This document shows, piece after piece, positions 1 through 8,195 of a DNA stretch of 64,000 nucleotides. The notes beneath the pieces are model-generated. The model had not been told where the DNA came from and ran no database searches. It saw only the letters and a program-made list of their open reading frames with translations. Within the stretch, counting starts at the first letter, position 1, and the number at the start of each line of letters is the position of its first letter. This stretch comes from an uncultured Rhodospirillaceae bacterium (GTDB taxonomy: Bacteria > Pseudomonadota > Alphaproteobacteria > Rhodospirillales > Magnetospirillaceae), in the NCBI GenBank assembly GCA_937887565.1, contig CALABS010000010.1, forward strand, positions 1 to 64,000, in the 5' to 3' direction. Position numbers and translations under genes: made by a program.

Positions 1-47
1 CTTCCGCGCCTCCGGCTGCGGTGGCGTCTTCCGCGCCTCCGGCTGCG
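1..47 (+). repeat. 27-bp in-frame tandem repeat
   Basis: A 27-base unit encoding VASSAPPAA is present once in full (21-47) and as at least 20 matching bases before it (1-20). It then degenerates into VASAK. It expands the Ala/Pro linker of the OmpA-domain protein, and more copies may lie left of the window. Confidence 0.7.
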
Positions 48-656
48 GTGGCGTCGGCCAAAGCCCCCGAAGCGGCCGCTCCCGCCGTGGCGCCGCCGGA
101 ATCCATCAAGCCGGCGCCGGCGACGACGGCTGCTCCCGCTCCCACTCCGGTGGTCGCCCAGGCGGCGCCCGCGGCGGCGCCCGCCACCCCTGGGGTCCCG
201 GTCGCGCCCGCTGTCGCCACCGCCGCCCCGGCGGCCTCGGCGTCCACGCCGACGCCGTCCGCTCCCGTTGTCTCGCCCGTTCCCGCGCCGGCCGCCCAGG
301 TCGCCACCTTGCCGTCGCCGGCGCCCGCCGCCGCGTCGTCGGGCGGCGATACCATGTCGATCCTGTTCACCGGCGACGCGGCGCGACTGCCCGAAACCGC
401 CCGCCCGGCGCTGGAGAAGCTGGCGGCGCGGCTCGAGAAGGACGAGGGTCTCGGCCTGCAACTGCTGGCTTATGCCGATGGCGACGACGCCAGCGCCTCG
501 AAGGCCCGCCGGCTGTCGCTGTCGCGGGCGCTCGAGGTGCGCAAGTTCCTGATGGACCAGGGCGTGCGCTCGACCCGCATCGAGGTCCGCGCGCTGGGCA
601 ACAAGTCGGACGGCGGTCCCGCCGACCGCGTCGATGCCATCCTGATCGCCCGCTGA
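3..656 (+). CDS. OmpA-domain protein, 3' part (cut by window start)
   Basis: The reading frame is already open at the first bases, so the gene probably begins outside the window. A GTG at 21 lies inside a repeat and is not a convincing start. The visible N-terminal part is a low-complexity Ala/Pro/Val stretch of over 100 residues, typical of a periplasmic or wall-spanning linker. The last ~100 residues resemble an OmpA C-terminal peptidoglycan-binding domain: a strand reading LQLLAYADG, then RRLSLSRALEVRKFL, then RIEVRALG. It lies about 135 bp upstream of a MotA/MotB-like pair in the same direction, the second of which also carries an OmpA domain, so a joint envelope role is plausible but inferred. 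A 7-bp hairpin (753-772) stands in the gap. Confidence 0.7.
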   Translation, partial: SAPPAAVASSAPPAAVASAKAPEAAAPAVAPPESIKPAPATTAAPAPTPVVAQAAPAAAPATPGVPVAPAVATAAPAASASTPTPSAPVVSPVPAPAAQVATLPSPAPAAASSGGDTMSILFTGDAARLPETARPALEKLAARLEKDEGLGLQLLAYADGDDASASKARRLSLSRALEVRKFLMDQGVRSTRIEVRALGNKSDGGPADRVDAILIAR

Positions 657-792
657 GCCCCGTTCCCGCCTCGTCCGGCCGATGGCGGCCGGGGGAGGCG
701 CATTACGTCGTTCGTAGGGGCTGCGCGCGGCGCCCAGGAATGGTCACATTTGGGCGGGAAAATGCTCCCGCCGAAGACCCCCGGAGTCCGCC

Positions 793-1929
793 GTGATCGC
801 CAATCGACCCTCCCGATACCTCCTTCGCATGGGCCTGTTCCTGGCCGCCGTGGCGGTGGTGGCCGCCGTGCTGTCGCCCGGGTTGATCCAGGCCTTCCTG
901 TCCAATCCGGCGCTGAACGGGCTGATCCTCGGCGTCTTCGTGGCCGGGGTGGTGCTGAACTTCCGCCAGGTGCTGCTGCTCAAGCCCGAGGTGGAGTGGC
1001 TGGAGGGCTGGCGGCGGGGGCAGCCGTTGCTGTCCGGGGGGCGGCTGCGGCTGCTGGCGCCCATGGCCAGCATGCTGGGCGAGCGCCGCGACCGCATGAG
1101 CCTGTCGGCCATGACGCTGCGGTCGCTGCTGGACTCCATCGGCTCGCGGCTGGACGAGCAGCGTGATCTCGCCCGCTATTTCGTCGGGCTGATGATCTTC
1201 CTCGGCCTGCTGGGCACCTTCTGGGGCCTGTCGCGCACGGTGGGCAGCGTCGGCGACGTCATCCGCTCGCTGTCGGTGGGCGGCGGCGATGCCGGCCTGG
1301 CCTTCGAATCGCTGAAAAGCGGCCTCGAGGCACCGCTGTCGGGCATGGGCACCGCCTTTTCCACCTCGCTGTTCGGCCTGGCCGGATCGGTGGTGCTGGG
1401 TTTCCTCGACCTCCAGGCGGGACAGGCGCAGAACGCCTTTTACAACGAGCTGGAGGAATGGCTGGCGGGCCAGACCAAGCTGGGCGGTTCGTCGCTGTCG
1501 GTGTCCGACGGCGACCAGCCGGTACCTGCCTATATCCAGGCGCTCTTGGAGCAGACGGCCGATTCGCTGGACGAACTGCAGCGCATCATCGCCCGCGGCG
1601 AGGAAAGCCGCATCTCCACCAACACCAACATCCGGGCGCTGACCGACAAGCTGTCGACGCTGACCGACCACATGCGGGCCGAGCAGGCGCTGATGCTCAA
1701 GCTGGGCGAGAACCAGCTGGAGATGCGGCCGCTGCTGATCAAGCTGGCCGAGGGCGCCCAGGGCGTGGACGAGGCGACGCGGCTGCATATCCGCAACATG
1801 GACACCGGTCTGGCGCGGCTGGTGGAAGAGACGGTGCAAAGCCGCGACGAGGTGATCGCCGAATTGCGCTCGGAGTTCAAGCTGCTGGCCCGCACCATCG
1901 CCGCCGTGGCCGAGGAAGCGGAGCGCTGA
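793..1929 (+). CDS. MotA/TolQ/ExbB-like membrane protein
   Basis: This 378-residue protein starts at GTG (793) with a weak CGGAG upstream. Four hydrophobic segments are visible, near residues 11-30, 41-58, 128-148 and 185-206. The last two, containing GLLGTFWGLS and MGTAFSTSLFGLAGSVVLGF, match the MotA/TolQ/ExbB proton-channel signature. About 170 C-terminal residues form a cytoplasmic tail rich in charged heptads, probably helical. The partner gene begins 3 bp after its stop and encodes a MotB-like protein, so the two very likely form an ion-driven stator or energy-transducing complex in the inner membrane. There are no flagellar genes nearby. Whether it drives rotation or an envelope process is unknown. 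Confidence 0.8.
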   Translation: MIANRPSRYLLRMGLFLAAVAVVAAVLSPGLIQAFLSNPALNGLILGVFVAGVVLNFRQVLLLKPEVEWLEGWRRGQPLLSGGRLRLLAPMASMLGERRDRMSLSAMTLRSLLDSIGSRLDEQRDLARYFVGLMIFLGLLGTFWGLSRTVGSVGDVIRSLSVGGGDAGLAFESLKSGLEAPLSGMGTAFSTSLFGLAGSVVLGFLDLQAGQAQNAFYNELEEWLAGQTKLGGSSLSVSDGDQPVPAYIQALLEQTADSLDELQRIIARGEESRISTNTNIRALTDKLSTLTDHMRAEQALMLKLGENQLEMRPLLIKLAEGAQGVDEATRLHIRNMDTGLARLVEETVQSRDEVIAELRSEFKLLARTIAAVAEEAER

Positions 1930-1932
1930 TCC

Positions 1933-2994
1933 ATGGCGTACGGCCGGCGGGCAAGGCGCACCACCGACATCTGGCCGGGCTTCGTGGATGCCCTGGCCAC
2001 GCTGCTGATGGTGATCATCTTCGTGCTGCTGGTGTTCGTGCTGGCGCAGTTCTTCCTGGGGAGCGCGCTGTCGGGACGCGACCAGGCCCTCAGCCGGCTG
2101 GGTCAGGAACTGGCGGCGCTGACCGAGCAGCTGTCGTTGCAGAAGCGCGCCAACGACTCGTTGCGCGCCGACCTGTCGCGGCTGTCGGCCGAATTGCAGT
2201 CCAGCGTCGAGGCGCGCGACGAGGTCTCGGCCCGCGCCGCCAAGCTGGACGCCGACATCCGGGCGTTGGAGGCGCTGAAGGCCGAGCTTGAGGCCAGGGT
2301 CGCCGAGTTGGACGGCCAGCTCGGCGAAAGCTCGGGCCAACTGGCGGCCGAGCGCAAGCTGTCCGAGGAGGCCCGCGCCCAGGCCGCCCTGCTCAACCGC
2401 CAGATCGACGAGATGCGCAAGGAGTTGCAGCGGGTGGCGGCGGCGCTGGAGGCCAGCGAGAAGCTGGCCGCCGACCAGAAGGTGCAGATCGCCGATTTGG
2501 GCAAGCGCCTCAACGTCGCCCTGGCCGGCAAGGTCGAGGAGCTGCAGCGCTACCGGTCGGAATTCTTCGGCCGCCTGCGCGCGGTGCTGGGCAACCGTCC
2601 CGGCATTCGCATCGAGGGCGACCGCTTCGTGTTCCAATCGGAACTGCTGTTCGACACCGCCTCGGCGGAACTGGGCCTCCAGGGCATCGAGCAGGTGCGC
2701 AGCCTGGCGCGGACGCTCAACATCATCGCCGCCGACATCCCCAAGGACGTCAACTGGGTCCTGCGCGTCGACGGCCACACCGACCGTCGCCCCATCACCG
2801 GCCGCTACGCCAGCAACTGGGAACTGTCCACCGCGCGGGCCATCACCGTCGTCCAGACCCTGATCGCCAACGGCGTCCCCCCGGATCGCCTGGCCGCCAC
2901 CGGCTTCGGCGAGTTCCAGCCCCTTGACGACGGCAACACCGAGGCCGCCTACGCCAAGAACCGGCGCATCGAGTTGAGGCTGGACCAGCGGTGA
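1933..2994 (+). CDS. MotB-like protein with coiled coil and OmpA domain
   Basis: The product is 353 residues. A single N-terminal transmembrane helix (about 20-42) is preceded by PGFVD, and Asp19 is placed like the proton-binding Asp of MotB. Residues ~50-195 are a long heptad-rich coiled coil with many Glu, Ala, Leu and Arg. From about residue 215 an OmpA/MotB peptidoglycan-binding domain follows, with VDGHTDRRP, SNWELSTARA and KNRRIELRL. It is translationally close to the MotA-like gene. The coiled coil is much longer than in flagellar MotB and could reach across a wide periplasm. A hairpin (3003-3020) follows the stop, facing the convergent metC. Confidence 0.85.
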   Translation: MAYGRRARRTTDIWPGFVDALATLLMVIIFVLLVFVLAQFFLGSALSGRDQALSRLGQELAALTEQLSLQKRANDSLRADLSRLSAELQSSVEARDEVSARAAKLDADIRALEALKAELEARVAELDGQLGESSGQLAAERKLSEEARAQAALLNRQIDEMRKELQRVAAALEASEKLAADQKVQIADLGKRLNVALAGKVEELQRYRSEFFGRLRAVLGNRPGIRIEGDRFVFQSELLFDTASAELGLQGIEQVRSLARTLNIIAADIPKDVNWVLRVDGHTDRRPITGRYASNWELSTARAITVVQTLIANGVPPDRLAATGFGEFQPLDDGNTEAAYAKNRRIELRLDQR

Positions 2995-3002
2995 CCGGAC
3001 CT

Positions 3003-3020
3003 TCTCCCGCCTGCGGGAGA
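3003..3020. terminator. Hairpin between convergent genes
   Basis: A perfect 8-bp stem (TCTCCCGC/GCGGGAGA) with a 2-base loop lies between the ends of the MotB-like gene and metC. It lacks a T tract, so it may be a REP-like palindrome rather than an intrinsic terminator. Confidence 0.4.
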
Positions 3021-3029
3021 GGTCTCACG

Positions 3030-4193
3030 TCAACCGGCCAGCCGCTCGAACCCGCTCTCCAGGTCGGCGATCAAGTCCTCCACGTCCTCCAGCCCGGCAT
3101 GGAAGCGCAAGCTCGGGCCGGGCGGGGCCCAGTCGCTGGCGGTGCGGATCACGGCATGGCCGGTGGTGGGGATGACCAGGCTCTCGAAGCCGCCCCACGA
3201 AAATCCCAGCTTGAAGTGGGCATAGCCGTCCAGCATGCGGTCGAGCTGGGCTTTCGAAGCCGGCTTCAGGACCACCCCGAACAGTCCGGAGGCGCCGGTG
3301 AAGTCGCGTTTCCACAGGGCGTGGCCGGGGTCGCTTTCCAGGGGCGGATAGAGGACGCGGTCGACCTCGGGCCGCGCCTCCAGCCACCGCGCCAGGGCCA
3401 TGGCGGCGTCGGCATGCTGGCGCAGGCGGACCGGCAGGGTGCGGATGCCGCGAAGGCCCAGGAACAGCTCCTCGGTCCCGGGCGAATGGCCGAAGGCGGC
3501 GACCGAGGTCTTGACCTTCAGCCACAGATCGGGGTCGCGGCAGGTGATGGCGCCCAGCATGGCGTCGGAATGGCCGACCACGTATTTGGTGCAGGCCTGG
3601 ACGGAGATGTCGACGCCGTGGGCGAAGGGCTGGAAGGTCAGCACGCCCCAGGTGTTGTCCATCATCACCACCGCGCCGGCGGCATGGGCGGCCTCGGCGA
3701 TGGCCGGGATGTCCTGGACCTCGAAGGTCAGCGAGCCGGGGCTCTCGGTGAACACCACCCTGGTCTCGGGGCGGATCATGGCGGCGATGCCGGCGCCGAT
3801 GGTGGGGTCGTAATAGGTGGTCTCGATCCCCAGGCCGGCCAGCACCGCATCGCAGAACTTGCGGGTCGGGAAATAGGCGCTGTCCACCATCAGCAGATGG
3901 TCGCCGGCCCTGAGGACGGCCATCAGCGCCCCCGTGATGGCGGCCAGACCCGACGAGGTGGCGATGCATTTGCCGCCCCCCTCGACCTCGGCCATGGCCT
4001 CCTCGAAGGCGAAGGTGGTCGGCGTGCCGTAACGGCCGTAGCGCACGCCCTCGAACGGCGTCCGGCCGCTTCTCTCCATGGCCTCGACGCTGGGGTGGAG
4101 GATGGTCGAGGCGCGGTAGACCGGCGGATTGACGGCACCGAACTGCTGTTCGGGATGGCGGCCGGCATGGACCAGGCGGGTATTCTTCTTCAT
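3030..4193 (-). CDS. metC: Cystathionine beta-lyase (Cys/Met metabolism PLP enzyme)
   Basis: This 387-residue cytoplasmic enzyme matches the Cys/Met metabolism PLP-dependent family end to end. Visible marks are the N-terminal NTRLVHAG, the substrate-binding YGRYGTPT, the MMDNTW segment with the PLP-contacting Asp, and the Schiff-base lysine in TKYVVGHSD. The C-terminal SWGGFESL and LRFHAGLED are typical of MetC rather than MetB. The expected reaction is cleavage of cystathionine to homocysteine, pyruvate and ammonia in methionine synthesis. AGGAAAG precedes the ATG. The gene is monocistronic, converges on the MotB-like gene and follows the entericidin-like gene by about 70 bp. I see no methionine riboswitch upstream. 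Confidence 0.85.
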   Translation of the reverse strand: MKKNTRLVHAGRHPEQQFGAVNPPVYRASTILHPSVEAMERSGRTPFEGVRYGRYGTPTTFAFEEAMAEVEGGGKCIATSSGLAAITGALMAVLRAGDHLLMVDSAYFPTRKFCDAVLAGLGIETTYYDPTIGAGIAAMIRPETRVVFTESPGSLTFEVQDIPAIAEAAHAAGAVVMMDNTWGVLTFQPFAHGVDISVQACTKYVVGHSDAMLGAITCRDPDLWLKVKTSVAAFGHSPGTEELFLGLRGIRTLPVRLRQHADAAMALARWLEARPEVDRVLYPPLESDPGHALWKRDFTGASGLFGVVLKPASKAQLDRMLDGYAHFKLGFSWGGFESLVIPTTGHAVIRTASDWAPPGPSLRFHAGLEDVEDLIADLESGFERLAG

Positions 4194-4260
4194 GTCTTTC
4201 CTGCCAAGCGAACGGGCGGGGAGATGGTGTCACCCCCGCCCGCGCCATGCCAGGGAAAAA

Positions 4261-4512
4261 CTAGTAGGCGCCGGACTGGTACTCGTCGCGGGGCGTGGCC
4301 TCCTCGCCCGACAGCTTGTCCTGGGTCCGCTCGGAGGTCTGGTCGAGGGCCTGGCCGGCCGCCGACACGTCCTCGCCCACGCCCGACACCGTGTTGCACC
4401 CGGTCAGCGCCATCGCCGCCAGGGCGAACAGCACCGCCACGAGGGGAGCCAGCCGCTCGACGCCGCGATCGGCCGCCGCGATCGCCTTGGCCTTCGCTTT
4501 CGTGGGACGCAT
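4261..4512 (-). CDS. Entericidin A/B-like small lipoprotein
   Basis: The product is 83 residues with a long basic N-terminus, a hydrophobic stretch and a lipobox LTGC (Cys39). It is followed by NTVSGVGEDVSAAGQALD, characteristic of entericidin-family lipoproteins. A GAGGTGG ribosome binding site lies just before the ATG at 4512, which supports this start despite the unusually long n-region. It is likely lipidated and membrane-anchored, and entericidins are associated with envelope stress. It is encoded upstream of metC on the same strand, probably by chance. Confidence 0.75.
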   Translation of the reverse strand: MRPTKAKAKAIAAADRGVERLAPLVAVLFALAAMALTGCNTVSGVGEDVSAAGQALDQTSERTQDKLSGEEATPRDEYQSGAY

Positions 4513-4841
4513 GCTTCCACCTCTCGTCTTGGGCTTGCCTTCGAGACTACGTGGGGAGCGGCTCCGGGGCCATCAACGCGGCCCGCGCGGCGCGAACGGA
4601 TAAGGGATGGGGAATGCGAAGGGCGGAAGGCGCGGGCGACGCCACCTGGATCCAGGTCCACCCCTCGCTCCAGGAAAGTATCAGATTGGTCTAATGAAAA
4701 GGTACCGCCGAACGGGGTGGGGAATGCCCACACCCGGCGGGCGGTTCCCCCCTTGGGTGCCGGCATAACCCGAAGGCTCGTTTGCGCGACCCGGTCAGGG
4801 CCGCCACATGTGGGGCCTTCCGTGGAAGAGAGAAGGTGCCC
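4513..4841. other. Intergenic region between divergent genes
   Basis: About 330 bp separate the entericidin-like gene (leftward) from the glycosyltransferase gene (rightward). Promoters for both must lie here. I see no convincing -35/-10 pair, RNA gene or additional ORF with a ribosome binding site. Confidence 0.4.
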
Positions 4842-5780
4842 ATGCCCCTGCCGCTGCTGACCGTCGGCCTGCCGGTGCGCAATGGCGCCGCCTTTCTCGC
4901 CGCCGCCCTGGACAGCCTGAGCGGCCAAAGTTTCGGCGATTTCCGGGCGGTGATCTCGGACAACTGCTCCACCGACGCCACCCCGGACATCTGCCGCGCC
5001 CACGCGGCCCGCGACCCCCGCTTCCATTACAGCCGCACGGTGGCCAATATCGGCGCCGGCCCCAACTTCAACCGCGTGTTCGGCTATTGCGCGACGCCCT
5101 ATTTCAAGTGGATGGCCCATGACGACCTGTTGGCGCCCACCTTCCTGGACCGTTGCGTGGCGGTCTTGCGGGCCGATCCGGGCCTGGTGCTGGCCCACAC
5201 TCTGCTGACGCTGGTGGACGAGGCGGGCCGTCCGTTGCCGCTCTCCGCCAACGGGAGGGTGTTCGACCGCCAGGGCCGCCGCCATCACGACCTGGAGCCG
5301 CCGCACCTGGCCGAGGACGCGCGGCCGTCGCGGCGCTTCGACGACGCGCTGCGGAGGATGAACTGGTGCACGGCGGTGTTCGGGGTGATCCGCGCCGACG
5401 CGCTGAAGCGCACCCACCTGCACGGCAGCTACTACGAGGCCGATCGGGTGCTGCTGGCCGAACTGGCCGTCCTGGGACGGTTCCGCCAACTCGACGAGCC
5501 GCTGCTCCTCAAGCGCTGCCACGGCGGCGTCAGCGTCCTCAAGGGTTTCCGCGAGCAGGCGATGATGATCGATCCGTCGGTGCCTCCGGGTCCGCCCGGC
5601 TTGCGGCTTCGGCTGGGCTATGCGCGGGCGCTGCGGGTGGGGTCGATGGAGGCGGCGGAGCGGGCCGCCTGCGCCCTCACGGTTCTGCGGGTGAGCCTGC
5701 GGAACCGGCTGACCCATCGCCTCCGGGCGCGGGCGGCATGGCTTCCGCTGGCGGGGCGCTGGCGCCCGGACGCCTCGTGA
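4842..5780 (+). CDS. Family 2 glycosyltransferase
   Basis: The product is 312 residues from ATG 4842, chosen because AGAAGG lies 5 bases upstream and the protein then begins with the typical LLTVGLPVRNGAAFL strand. The GT-A fold is marked by ISDNCSTDATPDIC (nucleotide-sugar binding), NIGAGPNFNR and the metal-binding HDD in MAHDDLLAPTFL. It is a cytoplasmic or membrane-peripheral sugar transferase of unknown acceptor. Its 3' end overlaps the 3' end of the opposing membrane protein gene by 104 bp. It probably contributes to surface polysaccharide, but no other polysaccharide genes adjoin it. Confidence 0.8.
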   Translation: MPLPLLTVGLPVRNGAAFLAAALDSLSGQSFGDFRAVISDNCSTDATPDICRAHAARDPRFHYSRTVANIGAGPNFNRVFGYCATPYFKWMAHDDLLAPTFLDRCVAVLRADPGLVLAHTLLTLVDEAGRPLPLSANGRVFDRQGRRHHDLEPPHLAEDARPSRRFDDALRRMNWCTAVFGVIRADALKRTHLHGSYYEADRVLLAELAVLGRFRQLDEPLLLKRCHGGVSVLKGFREQAMMIDPSVPPGPPGLRLRLGYARALRVGSMEAAERAACALTVLRVSLRNRLTHRLRARAAWLPLAGRWRPDAS

Positions 5781-7365
5781 GACAGAAGCGGTAGACGTCG
5801 GCGCCGATCGGCGAGGTGATGTCCCGGCACGAGGCGGTGTCCAGCGCCAGCCCGTATTCCGCCAGCTTGGGAACGACGTCGCGGTGCTCCTGGGTGACGA
5901 TGTGCAGGCTGTAGATGGGGCCCTCGGCGGTCTCGATGGCGTCGCGGAACAGGCGGCGGAAGCCGGCGTCGGGATCGTCGGGCAGGGTGAAGGTGGAATC
6001 GATGCGCAGGAACCGCATGCGCTCGGCGCCGGGGAAGAGCGGGATCAGGAACGACAGCGGCTCGTGGCCCGACAGCAGCACCAGCGTCCGGGCCGGGTCC
6101 TCGACGGTCGGCACCGTCGCCGACACCGCCGTGTCGGTCCATGGCACCCGCAGCCAGTTGCCGGGCAGGGTGGTGGCGGCCAGGAAGATCACCAGCGCCG
6201 TCGACAGTCCCCGCCGCGCCGCCCTCGGCAGCGGCAGGCAGCCCACCGCCGCGACCAGCACCAGAGGCGCCAGCATCTCCAGCGGAATCAGGTAGCGGTA
6301 GATGCAGAACAACGCCACCCAGGCGACATAGGAGATCGCCGCCGCGCTCATCAGCCAGCCGGTGGGGCCGGGCGTGGTGATGACGCCGGGGTCGCGGTCG
6401 CGTTTGACCAGCGACGCCAGCGCGGCCAGCGGCACCAGGGTGATGACCGCCAGGATGCGGTAGTCGCGGAATTCAACCTCGCCGGCCTGCAGCGGGTCGA
6501 AGGGGAACCGCCAGCCGAAGGTGACCATGTCCACCAGCCCCGACTGCAGGAAGCCGGGATCGCGATACGGGTCGGCCGCCGCCCAAGGCGACTGGAAAAC
6601 GTGGTTGAAGAACGGGAACAGCGGATTGCCGTAGGTCTGCAACAGATAGCCCATCCAGTGGGCGCCGCCGACGCCAAAGCCCAGCAGCACCCCGACGCCG
6701 AACCAGAAGGCCAGCCAGAAGCGACGGATCACCGGAAGATTGGCGATCAGGAAGGCCAGGCAGAGCCCGATACAAAGGATCACCGTCGGCTGTTTCAGCC
6801 CGAAGCCGAGCCCGGCCGGCACTCCGGCGGTCACGGCCAGCACGGCGGCGCCGGTCAGGGCGCCGTCGGCCAGTTCGTCCCACCACGTCACCACCACGGC
6901 GACCGCCGCCAGAACGCCCAGCGAGACGACATTGTCGAAGAAGACGGTGCCCACCAGCGACAGCCCGCCGGCGCCGGTCACCCCGGCCAAGGCCAGCGCG
7001 CCGGCGGCCAGGGCGCGCCGGTTGGGGTTGCGCACCTCGAGCATCCGCCAGCCGATGGCGAACAGCAGCGGAAAGTTCAGGCCGTGCACCATGCCCAGCA
7101 CGAAGCCCACGCCCCAGGCCGGCAAGGATTGCGCCAGGGCGACATAGGCGGCGTCGAGGGTGGGATTGAAGAAGCTGGGAATCTGGGAGACCAGCGGGTC
7201 CTTGCCCACCAGCCCGTTCAGGAAGGCCCAGCCGTTGTAGAAGTGATAGTTGCGCAGATCCCAGCTGGCATCCATGCCCAGGAACAGCGCCAGGCCGCCG
7301 AAGGCGAGGCATACCACCACGCTCGCCGGCCATAGGATGGGGGGAAGGGTTTGCCCTGCGCGCAT
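5677..7365 (-). CDS. Polytopic membrane protein, glycosyltransferase-like
   Basis: The product is 562 residues from ATG 7365, which follows a strong GAGGAG ribosome binding site at 5-base spacing. Longer versions lack one. There are about ten hydrophobic segments and a first periplasmic loop reading SWDLRNYHFYNGWAFL, which recalls the GT-C (family 39/87) glycosyltransferases that use lipid-linked sugars. A C-terminal soluble part of ~130 residues follows. No firm family assignment is possible by eye. The 3' end overlaps the convergent family 2 glycosyltransferase by 104 bp, so the two mRNAs are complementary there. The last ~25 residues, rich in Ala, Gly and Pro, are encoded inside the overlap. 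Confidence 0.7.
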   Translation of the reverse strand: MRAGQTLPPILWPASVVVCLAFGGLALFLGMDASWDLRNYHFYNGWAFLNGLVGKDPLVSQIPSFFNPTLDAAYVALAQSLPAWGVGFVLGMVHGLNFPLLFAIGWRMLEVRNPNRRALAAGALALAGVTGAGGLSLVGTVFFDNVVSLGVLAAVAVVVTWWDELADGALTGAAVLAVTAGVPAGLGFGLKQPTVILCIGLCLAFLIANLPVIRRFWLAFWFGVGVLLGFGVGGAHWMGYLLQTYGNPLFPFFNHVFQSPWAAADPYRDPGFLQSGLVDMVTFGWRFPFDPLQAGEVEFRDYRILAVITLVPLAALASLVKRDRDPGVITTPGPTGWLMSAAAISYVAWVALFCIYRYLIPLEMLAPLVLVAAVGCLPLPRAARRGLSTALVIFLAATTLPGNWLRVPWTDTAVSATVPTVEDPARTLVLLSGHEPLSFLIPLFPGAERMRFLRIDSTFTLPDDPDAGFRRLFRDAIETAEGPIYSLHIVTQEHRDVVPKLAEYGLALDTASCRDITSPIGADVYRFCLTRRPGASAPPAEAMPPAPGGDGSAGSAGSPAEP

Positions 7366-7490
7366 GATCTCCTCGGGGTGAAAGCCGTGGCCGGAGGGAG
7401 CAGCGCCAAACCATATGGAGCGGCCAGCGTTGATCGCCGGCCGCCCAGCCCCCATCCTCTGTCGCGAAGCCACACTCTCACCGAATCGCG

Positions 7491-8195
7491 ATGAACGTCA
7501 ACGGCGAGTACCGACTACCGGCGTCCCGGGAGAAGGTCTGGGAGGCCCTTCACGATCCCGACGTCCTGCGTGCATGCATTCCAGGTTGCGAAGCCTTGGC
7601 AAGCATCGCGCCCGAGGCGTTCGAGGCGCGATTCACTGCCCAGGTCGGGGCGGTCACCACCACCTTCACCGGCCGCGCCATCCTGGCGGAGGAGGACTAT
7701 CCGCGCGGCTGGAGCCTGTCCGCCCATGTCCAGAGTCCCACCGCCGGATTCGCCGACGGCGACGCCACCGTCACCCTGACCGCCGAGGGCGGAGCCACCG
7801 TGATGGGGTACCGGGCGCGGGTGGAACCGGGTGGGCGCATGGCGTCGGTGGGCAACCGGCTGCTGCACGGCGTCGCCATCCGCGCCGCCAACGAATTCTT
7901 CGCCCGCCTGATCGAGCGTCTGGCGCCGCCCGCCGCCGGTCTGGCGCCGCAGGAGTTGGCCGAGCCGGTGCCCACGCCGATGCCGTCCAGGGCGGTTCAC
8001 ACCATCGCGCCGACCAGCGCTCCGTCGCCGGGCCCCAAGGCTCCTCCCGCCGGTGTGCCGCCCCGGCCGTCCGAGGCCGTGCCTGGCCTGCCCTATCAGG
8101 GCGATGTCGACCCGCGCACCCAGAACGTGGTCATCGCCGCCGGCTGGGTGGCCTATGTGATCATCCTGCTGGTGCTTTTCTGGCCGCGGCCATGA
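7491..8195 (+). CDS. CoxG-like SRPBCC protein with C-terminal membrane anchor
   Basis: This 234-residue protein's first ~145 residues match the CoxG (carbon monoxide dehydrogenase subunit G) branch of the SRPBCC/START-like fold. Examples are GEYRLPASREKVWEALHDPD, a short CIPGCE turn, and late GNRLLHGVAIRAANEFFARL. A Pro/Ala-rich linker (~150-205) leads to one C-terminal hydrophobic helix (VVIAAGWVAYVIILLVLFW), so it is probably tail-anchored in the inner membrane facing the cytoplasm. No CO-dehydrogenase genes are nearby, so its partner is unknown. Its end overlaps the convergent MFS gene by 35 bp. Confidence 0.75.
   Translation: MNVNGEYRLPASREKVWEALHDPDVLRACIPGCEALASIAPEAFEARFTAQVGAVTTTFTGRAILAEEDYPRGWSLSAHVQSPTAGFADGDATVTLTAEGGATVMGYRARVEPGGRMASVGNRLLHGVAIRAANEFFARLIERLAPPAAGLAPQELAEPVPTPMPSRAVHTIAPTSAPSPGPKAPPAGVPPRPSEAVPGLPYQGDVDPRTQNVVIAAGWVAYVIILLVLFWPRP

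Noticed and set aside
793..2994. A Zorya anti-phage system (ZorAB are MotA/MotB-like)
   Set aside because: No ZorC/ZorD or ZorE genes follow. The next gene is metC on the other strand. The MotB-like protein has an OmpA domain, as in ordinary envelope complexes.
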